DNA from: Rhodoferax sp.
GTDB lineage: Bacteria; Pseudomonadota; Gammaproteobacteria; Burkholderiales; Burkholderiaceae_C
Length of the DNA: 33,044 nucleotides
Assembly: GCA_030685025.1 (NCBI GenBank)
Contig: JAUXWC010000152.1
Span: forward strand, 1 to 33,044
Direction: 5' to 3'
The translations under genes were made by a program, and so were the position numbers. This document shows, one piece after another, positions 25,886-32,363 of this stretch. The notes under the pieces are model-generated. The model saw only the letters and a list, made by a program, of their open reading frames with translations. It had not been told where the DNA came from and made no database searches. Every line of letters begins with the position of its first letter. The stretch's first letter is position 1.

Positions 25886-26155
25886 TCAGTGCGGGTCGGC
25901 AATCAACACGTCGTAGGGACCACTCGCTCCCCACTTGAATATCAAGCGCCATTGGTCATTGATCCGCACATGCCAAGCCGCGTCGTACTCCTTGAGGTCA
26001 TTGCCAGGTGGGGCCTTCATAAAGTTCAACGATGGGGCCGCGTCAAGTTGCGCCAGCTTGCGCTCCGCAACCTTCTTTATGTTGGCAAATCTTGCACTTT
26101 TTCCAGTCTCAAACAACACCCGCGTATCGATGCACGAGAAAGTTTGAATTGCCAT
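25886..26155 (-). CDS. higB: HigB-family mRNA interferase toxin (RelE superfamily)
   Basis: An 89-residue toxin of the HigB/RelE group, which cleaves mRNA on the ribosome. Signature segments are LFETGKSARF, AERKLAQLDAA, and the C-terminal HVRINDQWRLIFKW...DVLIADPH with the functionally important Arg and the terminal His. The toxin-before-antitoxin order is typical of HigBA. The ATG at 26155 lies only 7 bases beyond the -10 element, so the transcript may be leaderless or nearly so. Length is normal. Confidence 0.9.
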   Translation of the reverse strand: MAIQTFSCIDTRVLFETGKSARFANIKKVAERKLAQLDAAPSLNFMKAPPGNDLKEYDAAWHVRINDQWRLIFKWGASGPYDVLIADPH

Positions 26156-26161
26156 GTTTTC

Positions 26162-26190
26162 ATGTTACCCGTTATCCGGCTAACGGTCAA
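26162..26190 (-). promoter_or_regulatory. higBA promoter with overlapping inverted-repeat operator
   Basis: Read on the minus strand, TTGACC (26190-26185) and TAACAT (26167-26162) are separated by exactly 17 bases, a good sigma70 arrangement. The spacer and its edge contain a perfect inverted repeat CCGTTA (26169-26174) / TAACGG (26181-26186) with a 6-base centre. That is the expected place for HigA autorepression. The likely transcription start coincides with the higB ATG. Confidence 0.65.
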
Positions 26191-26277
26191 CGCCATGCCG
26201 ACACGCGAGAGTGGAACAAACCGGGGGCTGAGCAATCTGGCCCGGGCTCGCTGCCATCTTGCTAAACTGGCTCCACT

Positions 26278-26343
26278 ATGGCGACGACCAAGACTGTCGA
26301 TGTCGAAATCTACCAGTTACACGTGTGGATTCGTCAAATCAGT
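26278..26343 (+). pseudogene. 5' remnant of a plasmid pRiA4b ORF-3-like gene
   Basis: The first 22 residues, MATTKTVDVEIYQLHVWIRQ and the next two, match the beginning of pRiA4b ORF-3 family proteins, which usually continue ISPxIWRR. After IS the frame turns into unrelated sequence and stops at 26547, so only the start survives. The break at about 26343 is probably a recombination or insertion point. From here to 26600 I see no recognisable gene. Confidence 0.45.
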
Positions 26344-26600
26344 CTTGAGCAAATGTCGGACGGAGTCGCCTCCAGCAGGGGGTACGGTACCGACGTGGCG
26401 CCTGCGAACGCCTGGTCTCTGCAAGCCGTTAGCACGCTCTCAAGCGCCCGGTGTGAGCCTGTTCCGACAAAAATGAAGTGCCCCGGCGTGCCGGGATGCG
26501 GGTTGATCGCACCACCGCGGTACGACTGCACTTCGCCTCGGCCATGACACTCATGGGCCTCCAAACTGCGGTCAGAGCCGCATTCTCCCGCTGGCTGGGT

Positions 26601-26657
26601 ATTCCGGTCGATCATGACCGGTCATTCCGGTTTATCGTGACCGGCGATTCCGGCAGA
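26601..26657. repeat. 23-bp tandem repeats, IS21-like transposon end remnant
   Basis: Two and a half direct repeats with a 23-base period: 26601-26623 and 26624-26646 begin ATTCCGGT and contain ATC(A/G)TGACCGG, and a third begins ATTCCGGC at 26647. Each unit is internally near-palindromic (CCGGT...ACCGG). Multiple short repeats at an end are typical of IS21-family elements, but no istA or istB gene is nearby, so this is a remnant at most. Confidence 0.45.
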
Positions 26658-26665
26658 TCTGGCAA

Positions 26666-27340
26666 TCAAATTTCGTTTGCCCCCACTTCGGTTCGCTCTC
26701 CCGCACTGCGCGGAGTCTTGCAGTTATTCAAAATATCGTCATCAAATGTGTCCCTAATCTCGTCGCCGGCAGAAACTGACGTTGCGAATTTAGGTTCAAT
26801 TGAGGGGATGCCGAAGGAGCATTCGTTAAGTACTCGATGCAGTCGATCATATCGATACTTTGGAATCGGAAACTGATCCTCATCTCGTTCATTGTACGGA
26901 TCGCCGTCGTTCACTATACTCATAATCAGGGCTATGGCCTCTGCTTTACTAGTTGGGGCTTCTACCTCGCAGCCGGCATGCTTGAGGCTGACAATGATGT
27001 ATTGAATGAATTTCGGTAGCGAGGACGAAAGGCGCCCCAATACATAGTCTGAGCTTAAATATCTGTCTTCTTCAATCGATTCTCTTTGATCGTCAGAAGG
27101 ATCGTTTCCATTGATGATTTCACTGGCGACTTCAGCTAACGCGTTGTCATAGTCAATCGCTACCCCGCGAAACTCTTCGCTTGCTTTGCTCAAGTTCCGT
27201 CGAACCTGGTTCAATACCGAGAAATTGACCGCGTCGAAAAAGTCTTCAACGTTTACGGAAGACTCCAGTGCGGCTCTGGTCGCCGCGTTTGTGAGATCGT
27301 CAAATAATGTAGTGATAAGGAATCTCCAAAACTCAAGGCG
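26666..27340 (-). pseudogene. Unknown gene, probably 5'-truncated
   Basis: The frame is open from 27340 to a stop at 26666, about 224 residues, and looks like protein throughout, including the part before any normal start (EFWRFLITTLFDDL, AALESSVNVEDFFDAVNFSV). The first usable start is TTG 27214, without a ribosome site, which gives 182 residues. An in-frame TAA stands at 27341-27343 in an A/T run. The protein is acidic, probably cytoplasmic, and helical (PKFIQYIIVSLKHAGCEV). The DNA is clearly more AT-rich than its neighbours, a sign of transfer. I recognise no family. Confidence 0.45.
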
Positions 27341-27376
27341 TTAAAAAAAATGTAGGCCTGCCCGGCTCGCCTTTGG
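27341..27376 (-). terminator. Possible weak terminator with T-run
   Basis: On the minus strand a GC-rich stretch with a short stem AGGC...GCCT is followed by eight T residues (27350-27343). The stem is only about 4 base pairs, so the T-run is the main support. It would end the 27441-27911 gene. Confidence 0.3.
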
Positions 27377-27440
27377 TGATCCGCTTCAGCGCGTTATTCA
27401 GATCGCTGGAAACGATATGAGGCGAATCTGGGACGCCACG

Positions 27441-27911
27441 CTACGTTCGATCTAGCTGGAAATGCACGCGATGATATGCCCTGCAAACGGCCTCAATGTC
27501 TCTCTCTGCAAGTTTAACTACATTTAGGTTGTCAAAGAAGTCGTTTCGTGCTGACACGGTCTTGAACTTCGCGTCGCCGGTTAGAATTTGGATCGCGTTG
27601 TTGGCATGCGAAGTTCTTTCGTCAACATATGCGCAGAGGCCGTGAACTGGATGGCTCGCGACGAAGAGGCGCACATGCCCGACTCGGCACTTCGCGAGGT
27701 AGCCTGAGAAGTCCTTGCCTTCGTTAAGGCGCCTACGCTCAGTTCGTTCCACCAACTCTTCAGCTTCGGTGCCAAACAAAGTCTTGGCATCCACAGCCAC
27801 TGTCTTGTTGGATTCGATATGGAAGCCGAAGTAATCCTGTACTATGCCGGCGCCAGGCGAGGTCTCGGCAGGTTTGAGGTGATATTCGGTACCCCAAAGG
27901 CGTCTGCTCAT
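27441..27911 (-). CDS. Hypothetical cytoplasmic protein
   Basis: A 156-residue protein with no signal peptide or membrane segment. Features: MSRRLWGTEYHLKP at the start, an Arg/Glu-rich helix EELVERTERRRLNEGKDF, then a strand-rich region VGHVRLFVASHPVHGLCAYV, and a C-terminal AVCRAYHRVHF. I do not recognise a family. ATG 27911 has GGAG 6 bases upstream and is preferred to TTG 27923. In frame beyond its stop, codons such as SPHIVSSDLNNALKRITKG continue to 27336, hinting that the ancestral protein was longer. The composition suggests acquired accessory DNA. Confidence 0.5.
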   Translation of the reverse strand: MSRRLWGTEYHLKPAETSPGAGIVQDYFGFHIESNKTVAVDAKTLFGTEAEELVERTERRRLNEGKDFSGYLAKCRVGHVRLFVASHPVHGLCAYVDERTSHANNAIQILTGDAKFKTVSARNDFFDNLNVVKLAERDIEAVCRAYHRVHFQLDRT

Positions 27912-28155
27912 GGTGGACTCCAAGGTGAAAATGCGCCCATGTAGGGTGCCTGTTCTGCAGGTCTGACGAATATAGTCGAGTCAAATATTTACGCCCAGTC
28001 GAATATTCTTCAATGAATTGTTCACGGCACGCCAGCTCGTGTCAAGCTACAGCCTTGTCTTGACAGCGCAAAGTCGTAATGTCCAGGCTGCCGATTCTGC
28101 GTGACCCCGCCAGGGGTCCCTGAAATCGTTGCCGCGGGCGGGCTGGGGCTCCGTC

Positions 28156-28211
28156 ATGGTGGGTCAGTCAAAAGTCGGCAGCCTGGGTCAAGATCGCGTC
28201 GGCGCCCACAC
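28156..28211 (+). repeat. Terminal repeat A (forward), left bracket of integrase cassette
   Basis: Two degenerate units: TGGGTCAGTCAAAAGTCGG and then TGGGTCAAGATCGCGTCGG. It aligns with the reverse complement of 29612-29666 at about 51 of 56 positions, forming a long inverted repeat around the recombinase gene. It lies in the 27912-28278 gap, which otherwise shows no gene. Confidence 0.75.
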
Positions 28212-28278
28212 GTCAGCGACCGGTTACAGCAAGTGCAGGCTGATGACGAGCAATTCGGGCGACTGTGAAGGGCGGGCC

Positions 28279-29250
28279 CTAATAGGCCACCCGAAACGTC
28301 GGCGATTCCTCCGGCTTGGAGCTGCGCCGGTCATAAACCCGAGTCGTGCTGATATTGGCGTGCCCCAGCCATTCCTGCACCTTGGCGATATCGGCGTTGT
28401 GCTCCAGCGCGCTGGTGGCGGCCGTCGCGCGCAGCGCATGCGGCCCCATGTTGTCGCCCGTGATGCCGACTTGTTTCATGTACCGCACCACCACCTCGGA
28501 ATAAACCCCACCCGGCGTCAGCGCCGTGGCCACCGCCCCGGCCAGTGACCGCATCGGCCGGAACAACGGCCCGTCCAGCTCCGGCCCATGGCCAGCCTCC
28601 TGGAGATACTCCGCCACCAGGCGCAACGTGTTCGGATGAGTCGGGATGTAGCGCAACTTGCCGCCCTTACCCTGCACGCGTAGATGTGGAACCCCGCGGC
28701 GCTCCTGGTTGAAGTCCTTCACCAACAATTTCGTCAGTTCCTCGCGCCGCAGCGCGTGATACAGCAGGACCGACAGAATCGCCCGGTCCCGCTTGCCCTT
28801 CAAGGTGTCGCCGCGAGGTGCATCAAGGAGCTGGCGCGCCTGCAGATCGCCCAGCGCTGGCGTTTTGCCCTCGTAGCTGTCCACCTTGGGCCGCTTGACG
28901 CCCTTGACCGGGTTGTGGGTCACCGCGTTGGCATTGCACAAATATTCAAAAAGCGATGCCAGGGCCGCCAGCTTGCGCCGGATGGTGGCGCCGGCCAGGC
29001 CTTGGCGCTCCAAATCGGCACGCCAGGCCAGCACGTGGCCACGGGCCACGGTCCGGAATTCCTCGGGCTGGACAATGCCCGCGAACTTCATGAACGCGCG
29101 GATGTCGTTCTCGTACGCGCGCCGAGTCTGGTAGCTGTCCAGGTTGGCGAACCACTGGGCTTCGGGCGGGACTTGCGCCAGGCGCTGATATTGCGCCATC
29201 GAAAGCCGGGTGTCGGTCAGCGGAACAAGTGCGTCTTGATGAGTTGCCAT
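28279..29250 (-). CDS. Tyrosine recombinase / integrase
   Basis: A 323-residue XerC/D-like site-specific recombinase. An N-terminal SAM-like core-binding domain (about 25-115) precedes the catalytic domain, whose residues are all present. These are Arg168 (YHALRREEL), a Lys in the QGKGGKLR turn (about 198), His271 and Arg274 (HALRATAAT), His297 (WLGH) and the nucleophile Tyr306 (RVYDRR). I chose ATG 29250, where the family-like sequence begins; the longer ORF to 29367 adds unrelated residues. The start lies inside the preceding small gene, so the two may be translated together. It is bracketed by inverted repeats A and B. It may integrate an element or resolve the cassette; no attachment site could be defined. 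Confidence 0.93.
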   Translation of the reverse strand: MATHQDALVPLTDTRLSMAQYQRLAQVPPEAQWFANLDSYQTRRAYENDIRAFMKFAGIVQPEEFRTVARGHVLAWRADLERQGLAGATIRRKLAALASLFEYLCNANAVTHNPVKGVKRPKVDSYEGKTPALGDLQARQLLDAPRGDTLKGKRDRAILSVLLYHALRREELTKLLVKDFNQERRGVPHLRVQGKGGKLRYIPTHPNTLRLVAEYLQEAGHGPELDGPLFRPMRSLAGAVATALTPGGVYSEVVVRYMKQVGITGDNMGPHALRATAATSALEHNADIAKVQEWLGHANISTTRVYDRRSSKPEESPTFRVAY

Positions 29251-29420
29251 GATGCTGAGGACCCCAGTGCCACAGAAGTAATCCACAAAGCCATCCATTT
29301 GCTGGAGACCGCAGCCTCGAACGCACGCCGGGCTTCGCGGATCGCATACAAAGTGAACGACAACCATTCATTCTTGAAGTGACCGAACTCATTTGATTCA
29401 GCAGGCGGACGGCTAGCCAT
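29217..29420 (-). CDS. Small membrane protein preceding the integrase
   Basis: A 67-residue protein with a charged N-terminus (MASRPPAESNEFGHFKNEWL) and one hydrophobic segment (MALWITSVALGSSASWQLI). ATG 29420 has an excellent AGGAG site 6 bases upstream. Its last 34 bases overlap the integrase start. This strong ribosome site and the overlap suggest it is really translated and couples expression to the integrase. No family recognised. Confidence 0.5.
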   Translation of the reverse strand: MASRPPAESNEFGHFKNEWLSFTLYAIREARRAFEAAVSSKWMALWITSVALGSSASWQLIKTHLFR

Positions 29421-29538
29421 GACAGGCTCCTTTTCTTGATCGATACAACCAAGATACACCTCGGGTCTTCGCCTCGCAACTTTACTACCGATAAAATAGG
29501 TTATCAATAGTTGAAGCATCGGTAAAAGACGCCCACCA

Positions 29539-29666
29539 GGCGCCTACATGATCAAAACTCACCCAGCCCTGAGAGGGGCAATCCGCTCGGTTTACCTTTT
29601 CGAGGGGATGGGTGTAGGCGCCGACGCGATTTTGACCCACGTGCCGACTTTTGACTGACCCACCAT
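29539..29666 (-). repeat. Terminal repeat B (reverse), right bracket of integrase cassette
   Basis: Read on the minus strand: TGGGTCAGTCAAAAGTCGG, then TGGGTCAAAATCGCGTCGG (29612-29666), then a third, weaker unit CTGGGTGAGTTTTGAT...GGCGCC (29566-29539). It is the inverted partner of repeat A. Similarity extends weakly for some 30 bases beyond the repeat on its outer side, in a frame giving GGSVKSR at both ends, as if both derived from the same element. Confidence 0.72.
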
Positions 29667-29730
29667 CACCGTGCGCCATCCCGCATCCATCAACGATTGC
29701 AGGAACATCTCGCTCGGTCACGTAGTATTG

Positions 29731-29767
29731 GCAGCCTGGGTCAATTTGACGTCGGCGCCAACACCCA
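29731..29767 (+). repeat. Terminal repeat C (forward)
   Basis: One clear unit, starting GCAGCCTGGGTCAATTTGAC. From 29735 to 29757 it is identical over 23 bases to repeat E (31824-31846). It lies only about 65 bases after repeat B and faces the other way. Confidence 0.7.
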
Positions 29768-29830
29768 GTTTCTCGGAGGCGTATGTTCTGGCAAAGAGCA
29801 GGACTGTGTCGCCGAGAAAGTAGGCGGTAG

Positions 29831-29971
29831 GCGGCCAGCGAAGTCATCTTCAATCCCGCGCTGCGAGAAGGACAACTCTGGTCAGGCGGTCGAGGTCGCA
29901 AACCTGATTGGGCTATCAAAACGTTTGCAGAAGGCAAGACCTTGGAAGACTTCAAGATCGTGCCGCAATAA
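29831..29971 (+). pseudogene. H-NS-family C-terminal DNA-binding fragment
   Basis: An open frame after an in-frame TAG (29828-29830) encodes 46 residues ending at TAA 29971. They match the C-terminal DNA-binding domain of H-NS-like proteins: LWSGGRGRKPDWAI and EGKTLEDFKI, compared with the family pattern W(S/T)GxGRxPxW...GKSLxDFxI. The N-terminal oligomerisation domain is absent and there is no start codon, so it is a fragment. It stands 12 bases before the YdjM-like gene. Confidence 0.6.
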
Positions 29972-29983
29972 CCTGGAGCCACA

Positions 29984-30465
29984 GTGCCCATCACACCACT
30001 TCACTTCGGGCTCATTCCGGTGATCAATAGGGTCCTCCCTACAAAGATCAGCATCACAGCATTCGTCATCGCCAATATCCTTGCAGACATCCCGATCTTG
30101 TTCCATCTACTTGAGATGAAGCAACATGAGATGGGTGGGCCAATGCCGGTAGACGCAATGCACTCTACCTTCAGTCATACCCTTGCCGGAGCATTGGTCA
30201 TAGGCGCTGTATTGGGCCTATTCGGATTCCGATCCAGAGCATGGCGGATGGGTGCCATGCTTGGAACACTGACGCATGTCGTACTGGATATGTTTGTGCA
30301 TTCCGATGTGCAACCATTCATGCCCTGGCTCGCAGGCAATCCGTTCTACTCCGACATTGCCGGTGGTGTTCTCAGTGTGTATGCCTGCTGATTGGCTTAG
30401 GTGCATTTCTTTTGGATTGGCTCCGTCAAAGGAAAGTGCGTAAGGACGCTGCTGTGAAGCCCTAG
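29984..30465 (+). pseudogene. YdjM-like membrane-bound metal-dependent hydrolase, frameshifted near its 3' end
   Basis: The main frame (GTG 29984, GGAG 6 bases upstream) runs 135 residues to a stop at 30391. It has hydrophobic helices and the polar residues of the YdjM/DUF457-type membrane hydrolases: His7 (PITPLHFG), Asp35, His60 and His65 (HSTFSHTLAG), and His98, Asp102 and His106 (LTHVVLDMFVHSDVQ). Near 30375-30390 the coding-like sequence moves to another frame (CLLIGLGAFLLDWLRQRKV) that ends at 30465, so one base has probably been lost or gained. The truncated product still has all likely metal ligands. A paralogue lies at 32364. Confidence 0.65.
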
Positions 30466-30536
30466 TCATCGGATTTGCCATCAGTGCGGGGCGTTTTCGA
30501 TCAAGACACGTTGGCGGCTGGATCTCGGTCGACAAT

Positions 30537-31688
30537 GTGAATGCTGCCTCTCAGGACTGTCACTCGCTGACAGTCGACCGGTCTACAACAAGGCGGTTAA
30601 TACCGCCGCTTCCATCTTTATCTGTGAAACTGCTTAACCGAACTTTCCGCTATTTCTATTCGACTGAGGTGATGGCTTCTGAATGCCAACTGAGAGAAGA
30701 CTTTGGAGACTTTCCACCCAAACCACTGGGCGGTAATGGCTTGCCTGGACACTTCACGACCGTGAGGGTGCGCGGCATTGGCGAGCATATTCACTCTGCA
30801 GTCATGATGAAGCGACTAGTAGAAGGTGCCGCAGACGTGGATTCTCTGTCGCCAACCATCAGGAATCACATGGCTGACGTCCTCGCTTTGAAGTTCTTCA
30901 GGGGACCCACAGGGATCCGCAAGAAGGTGCTCATGTGGATCGGGTTGGGCGCGATATTTCTGGCAAGCTCCCTAAATTTCATTCGGATGACCCCTAAAGG
31001 AATGAATTCGTTCGGTTTTTTCGCGCCTATTCGCAGAGAGGAATACGAGATTGTTATCAAGGTGAGACGTGTCGCCACAGCAGGGTTGGACGCGGCTTCA
31101 ATGATCTCGCACGAGCACATCCACCTGCTCCAGCACAAAGACGAGCACATCATGGCCGCGAGCCGAAACGTCATTTGGCCCGATGACCAACTGTTTACCG
31201 AAACAGCCCGAGCCAACAAGATCCTCCCACATCTCAAATACATTCTTGAGAGGAACGAGGTCGAGGCGCGGTTGCACGAACTGGTGGTGTCGTTCTACCG
31301 TGCGCACAAGAACTTGCCGCTCAGCGCTCCAAACTTCCTGGCGCTACTCGCTGCTAGCAAACAGCTGGGTTGGCTCGTTTCTGAAAAGCTGGTGTTAGCG
31401 AACGTCGATTTTGGCCCGGTATTTTCTGAAGTCGTCGAGCGAGACAAGATGCAGGCTAGGGATCTCGAGATGGTGCTATTGAGCATGCCTGACGAGCTGA
31501 TGCTCAGATTCATCACCGAAGTCTTGCCGGTCATGTACGGTAACTTGCTCAAGTACTATGGCGACGATCTTGTGAGCCGCAAGTTCCTGTCCCAGATTTC
31601 TCGGCCAAACTTCTACGACGAGCTGTACGCTTTGTCGGCAACTGCGCCTGCTAAATGCGAAGCACTATCGCCAGTGACCCTGGTGTAG
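30537..31688 (+). CDS. HEXXH-motif protein, putative zinc metallopeptidase
   Basis: A 383-residue frame from GTG 30537. The notable motif is SHEHIHLLQHKDEH, where His192-Glu193-x-x-His196 forms a zincin-type HEXXH. A hydrophobic segment (about 131-147, MWIGLGAIFLASSLNFI) suggests membrane attachment before the motif. A C-terminal region of helices follows. A likely third ligand could be one of the glutamates in ERNEVEARLHEL (about 240-251). I recognise no named family. The start is uncertain: the hairpin at 30555-30575 lies in the first codons, and a later ATG at 30669 may be the true one. It shares the C-D cassette with the YdjM-like gene. Confidence 0.6.
   Translation: MNAASQDCHSLTVDRSTTRRLIPPLPSLSVKLLNRTFRYFYSTEVMASECQLREDFGDFPPKPLGGNGLPGHFTTVRVRGIGEHIHSAVMMKRLVEGAADVDSLSPTIRNHMADVLALKFFRGPTGIRKKVLMWIGLGAIFLASSLNFIRMTPKGMNSFGFFAPIRREEYEIVIKVRRVATAGLDAASMISHEHIHLLQHKDEHIMAASRNVIWPDDQLFTETARANKILPHLKYILERNEVEARLHELVVSFYRAHKNLPLSAPNFLALLAASKQLGWLVSEKLVLANVDFGPVFSEVVERDKMQARDLEMVLLSMPDELMLRFITEVLPVMYGNLLKYYGDDLVSRKFLSQISRPNFYDELYALSATAPAKCEALSPVTLV
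30555..30575 (+). repeat. REP-like hairpin
   Basis: GACTGTCA (30555-30562) and TGACAGTC (30568-30575) are perfectly complementary around CTCGC. A related hairpin occurs at 31948-31969. Both are followed by GGTCTAC within about 30 bases. Confidence 0.45.
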
Positions 31689-31700
31689 ACAAAACCTCTA

Positions 31701-31753
31701 TGTGTAAGCGCCGGTCCAATTTTGACCCTCGCGCCGATGTTCAATGACCCACC
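31701..31753 (-). repeat. Terminal repeat D (reverse), right bracket of the YdjM/HEXXH cassette
   Basis: Minus-strand units GGTGGGTCATTGAACATCGG and GGGTCAAAATTGGACCGG, then CGCTTACACA, which parallels the end of repeat B. It starts 12 bases after the HEXXH gene's stop and pairs in orientation with repeat C. Confidence 0.65.
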
Positions 31754-31780
31754 CCAATACCTCCGAAGTCGTTGACCCAT

Positions 31781-31853
31781 GTGGGTCAGAGCCCGATGGT
31801 AGTGGGTCAGTCCAGATTCGGCCCCTGGGTCAATTTGACGTCGGCGTCGACAT
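31781..31853 (+). repeat. Terminal repeat E (forward), left bracket of a third cassette
   Basis: Three successive units: GTGGGTCAGAGCCCGATGG, GTGGGTCAGTCCAGATTCGG and CTGGGTCAATTTGACGTCGG. The third shares 23 identical bases with repeat C. It sits back to back with repeat D; the junction includes the palindrome GACCCATGTGGGTC. The partner reverse copy is not in the window. Between 31689 and 32121 I see no gene apart from repeats D and E and the hairpin. Confidence 0.68.
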
Positions 31854-31947
31854 GTATTTTCTTTGGGAGCGCCAAGCATTGCAGCCCGAATGAAGTATGG
31901 ATAGCGAATTCTCCGCTGAAGCATTGGAAAGCGAAGCGGTCGCAAGA

Positions 31948-31969
31948 TGACTGTCATTCGTGACCGTCA
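31948..31969 (+). repeat. REP-like hairpin, second copy
   Basis: TGACTGTCA and TGACCGTCA pair with one mismatch over nine bases around a TTCG loop. It resembles the hairpin at 30555-30575. Confidence 0.4.
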
Positions 31970-32121
31970 GCTCCCCCCGTGCACTGCGGGTCTACGTTAG
32001 GCTCCTTTGCAGACATCAATGTTCTCTGCCTACCAACGGAAAACCGTGCCCGACAGCAGGTCTCCGTCAAGCGCGTCGGCTCATCCGACCCGTTTGTGCG
32101 TTGCCTGCGAAGATCCATCGG

Positions 32122-32361
32122 ATGGAAAATCAAATCATGGATTTGGACTTCCAGATACCGGCCATTCTTGACCGCTTCCGGATACTGTATTGCAGGTTTA
32201 TTTCACCCATCGTGGTGCCTCCTGCCCTGTTTCCAGTTGGCTTCAGAAAGATTGTGCTGATTCGATCAAGTTGCCGACGTTCAGCTACTATTGATGCGTC
32301 GGCACTGAAGAAGATCTTCGATTCAATCGGAGCGTTTCGCAAAGTTGAATTGGGAGATTGA
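32122..32361 (+). CDS. Hypothetical small protein before the second YdjM-like gene
   Basis: A possible 79-residue basic protein (MENQIMDLDFQIPAILDRFR at the start, then FISPIVVPPALFPVGF, ending AFRKVELGD). The ribosome site is weak. Its stop lies two bases before the likely TTG start of the next gene, which would suit translational coupling. I recognise no family; it may not be real. Confidence 0.35.
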   Translation: MENQIMDLDFQIPAILDRFRILYCRFISPIVVPPALFPVGFRKIVLIRSSCRRSATIDASALKKIFDSIGAFRKVELGD

Positions 32362-32363
32362 AA

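Noticed and set aside
28684-29382. Plus-strand ORF opposite the integrase
   Set aside because: It is antisense to a recombinase with all catalytic residues and has no recognisable motif or ribosome site.
31773-31786. GACCCATGTGGGTC palindrome considered as an attachment site or operator
   Set aside because: It is simply the back-to-back junction of two TGGGTCA repeat units from ends D and E.
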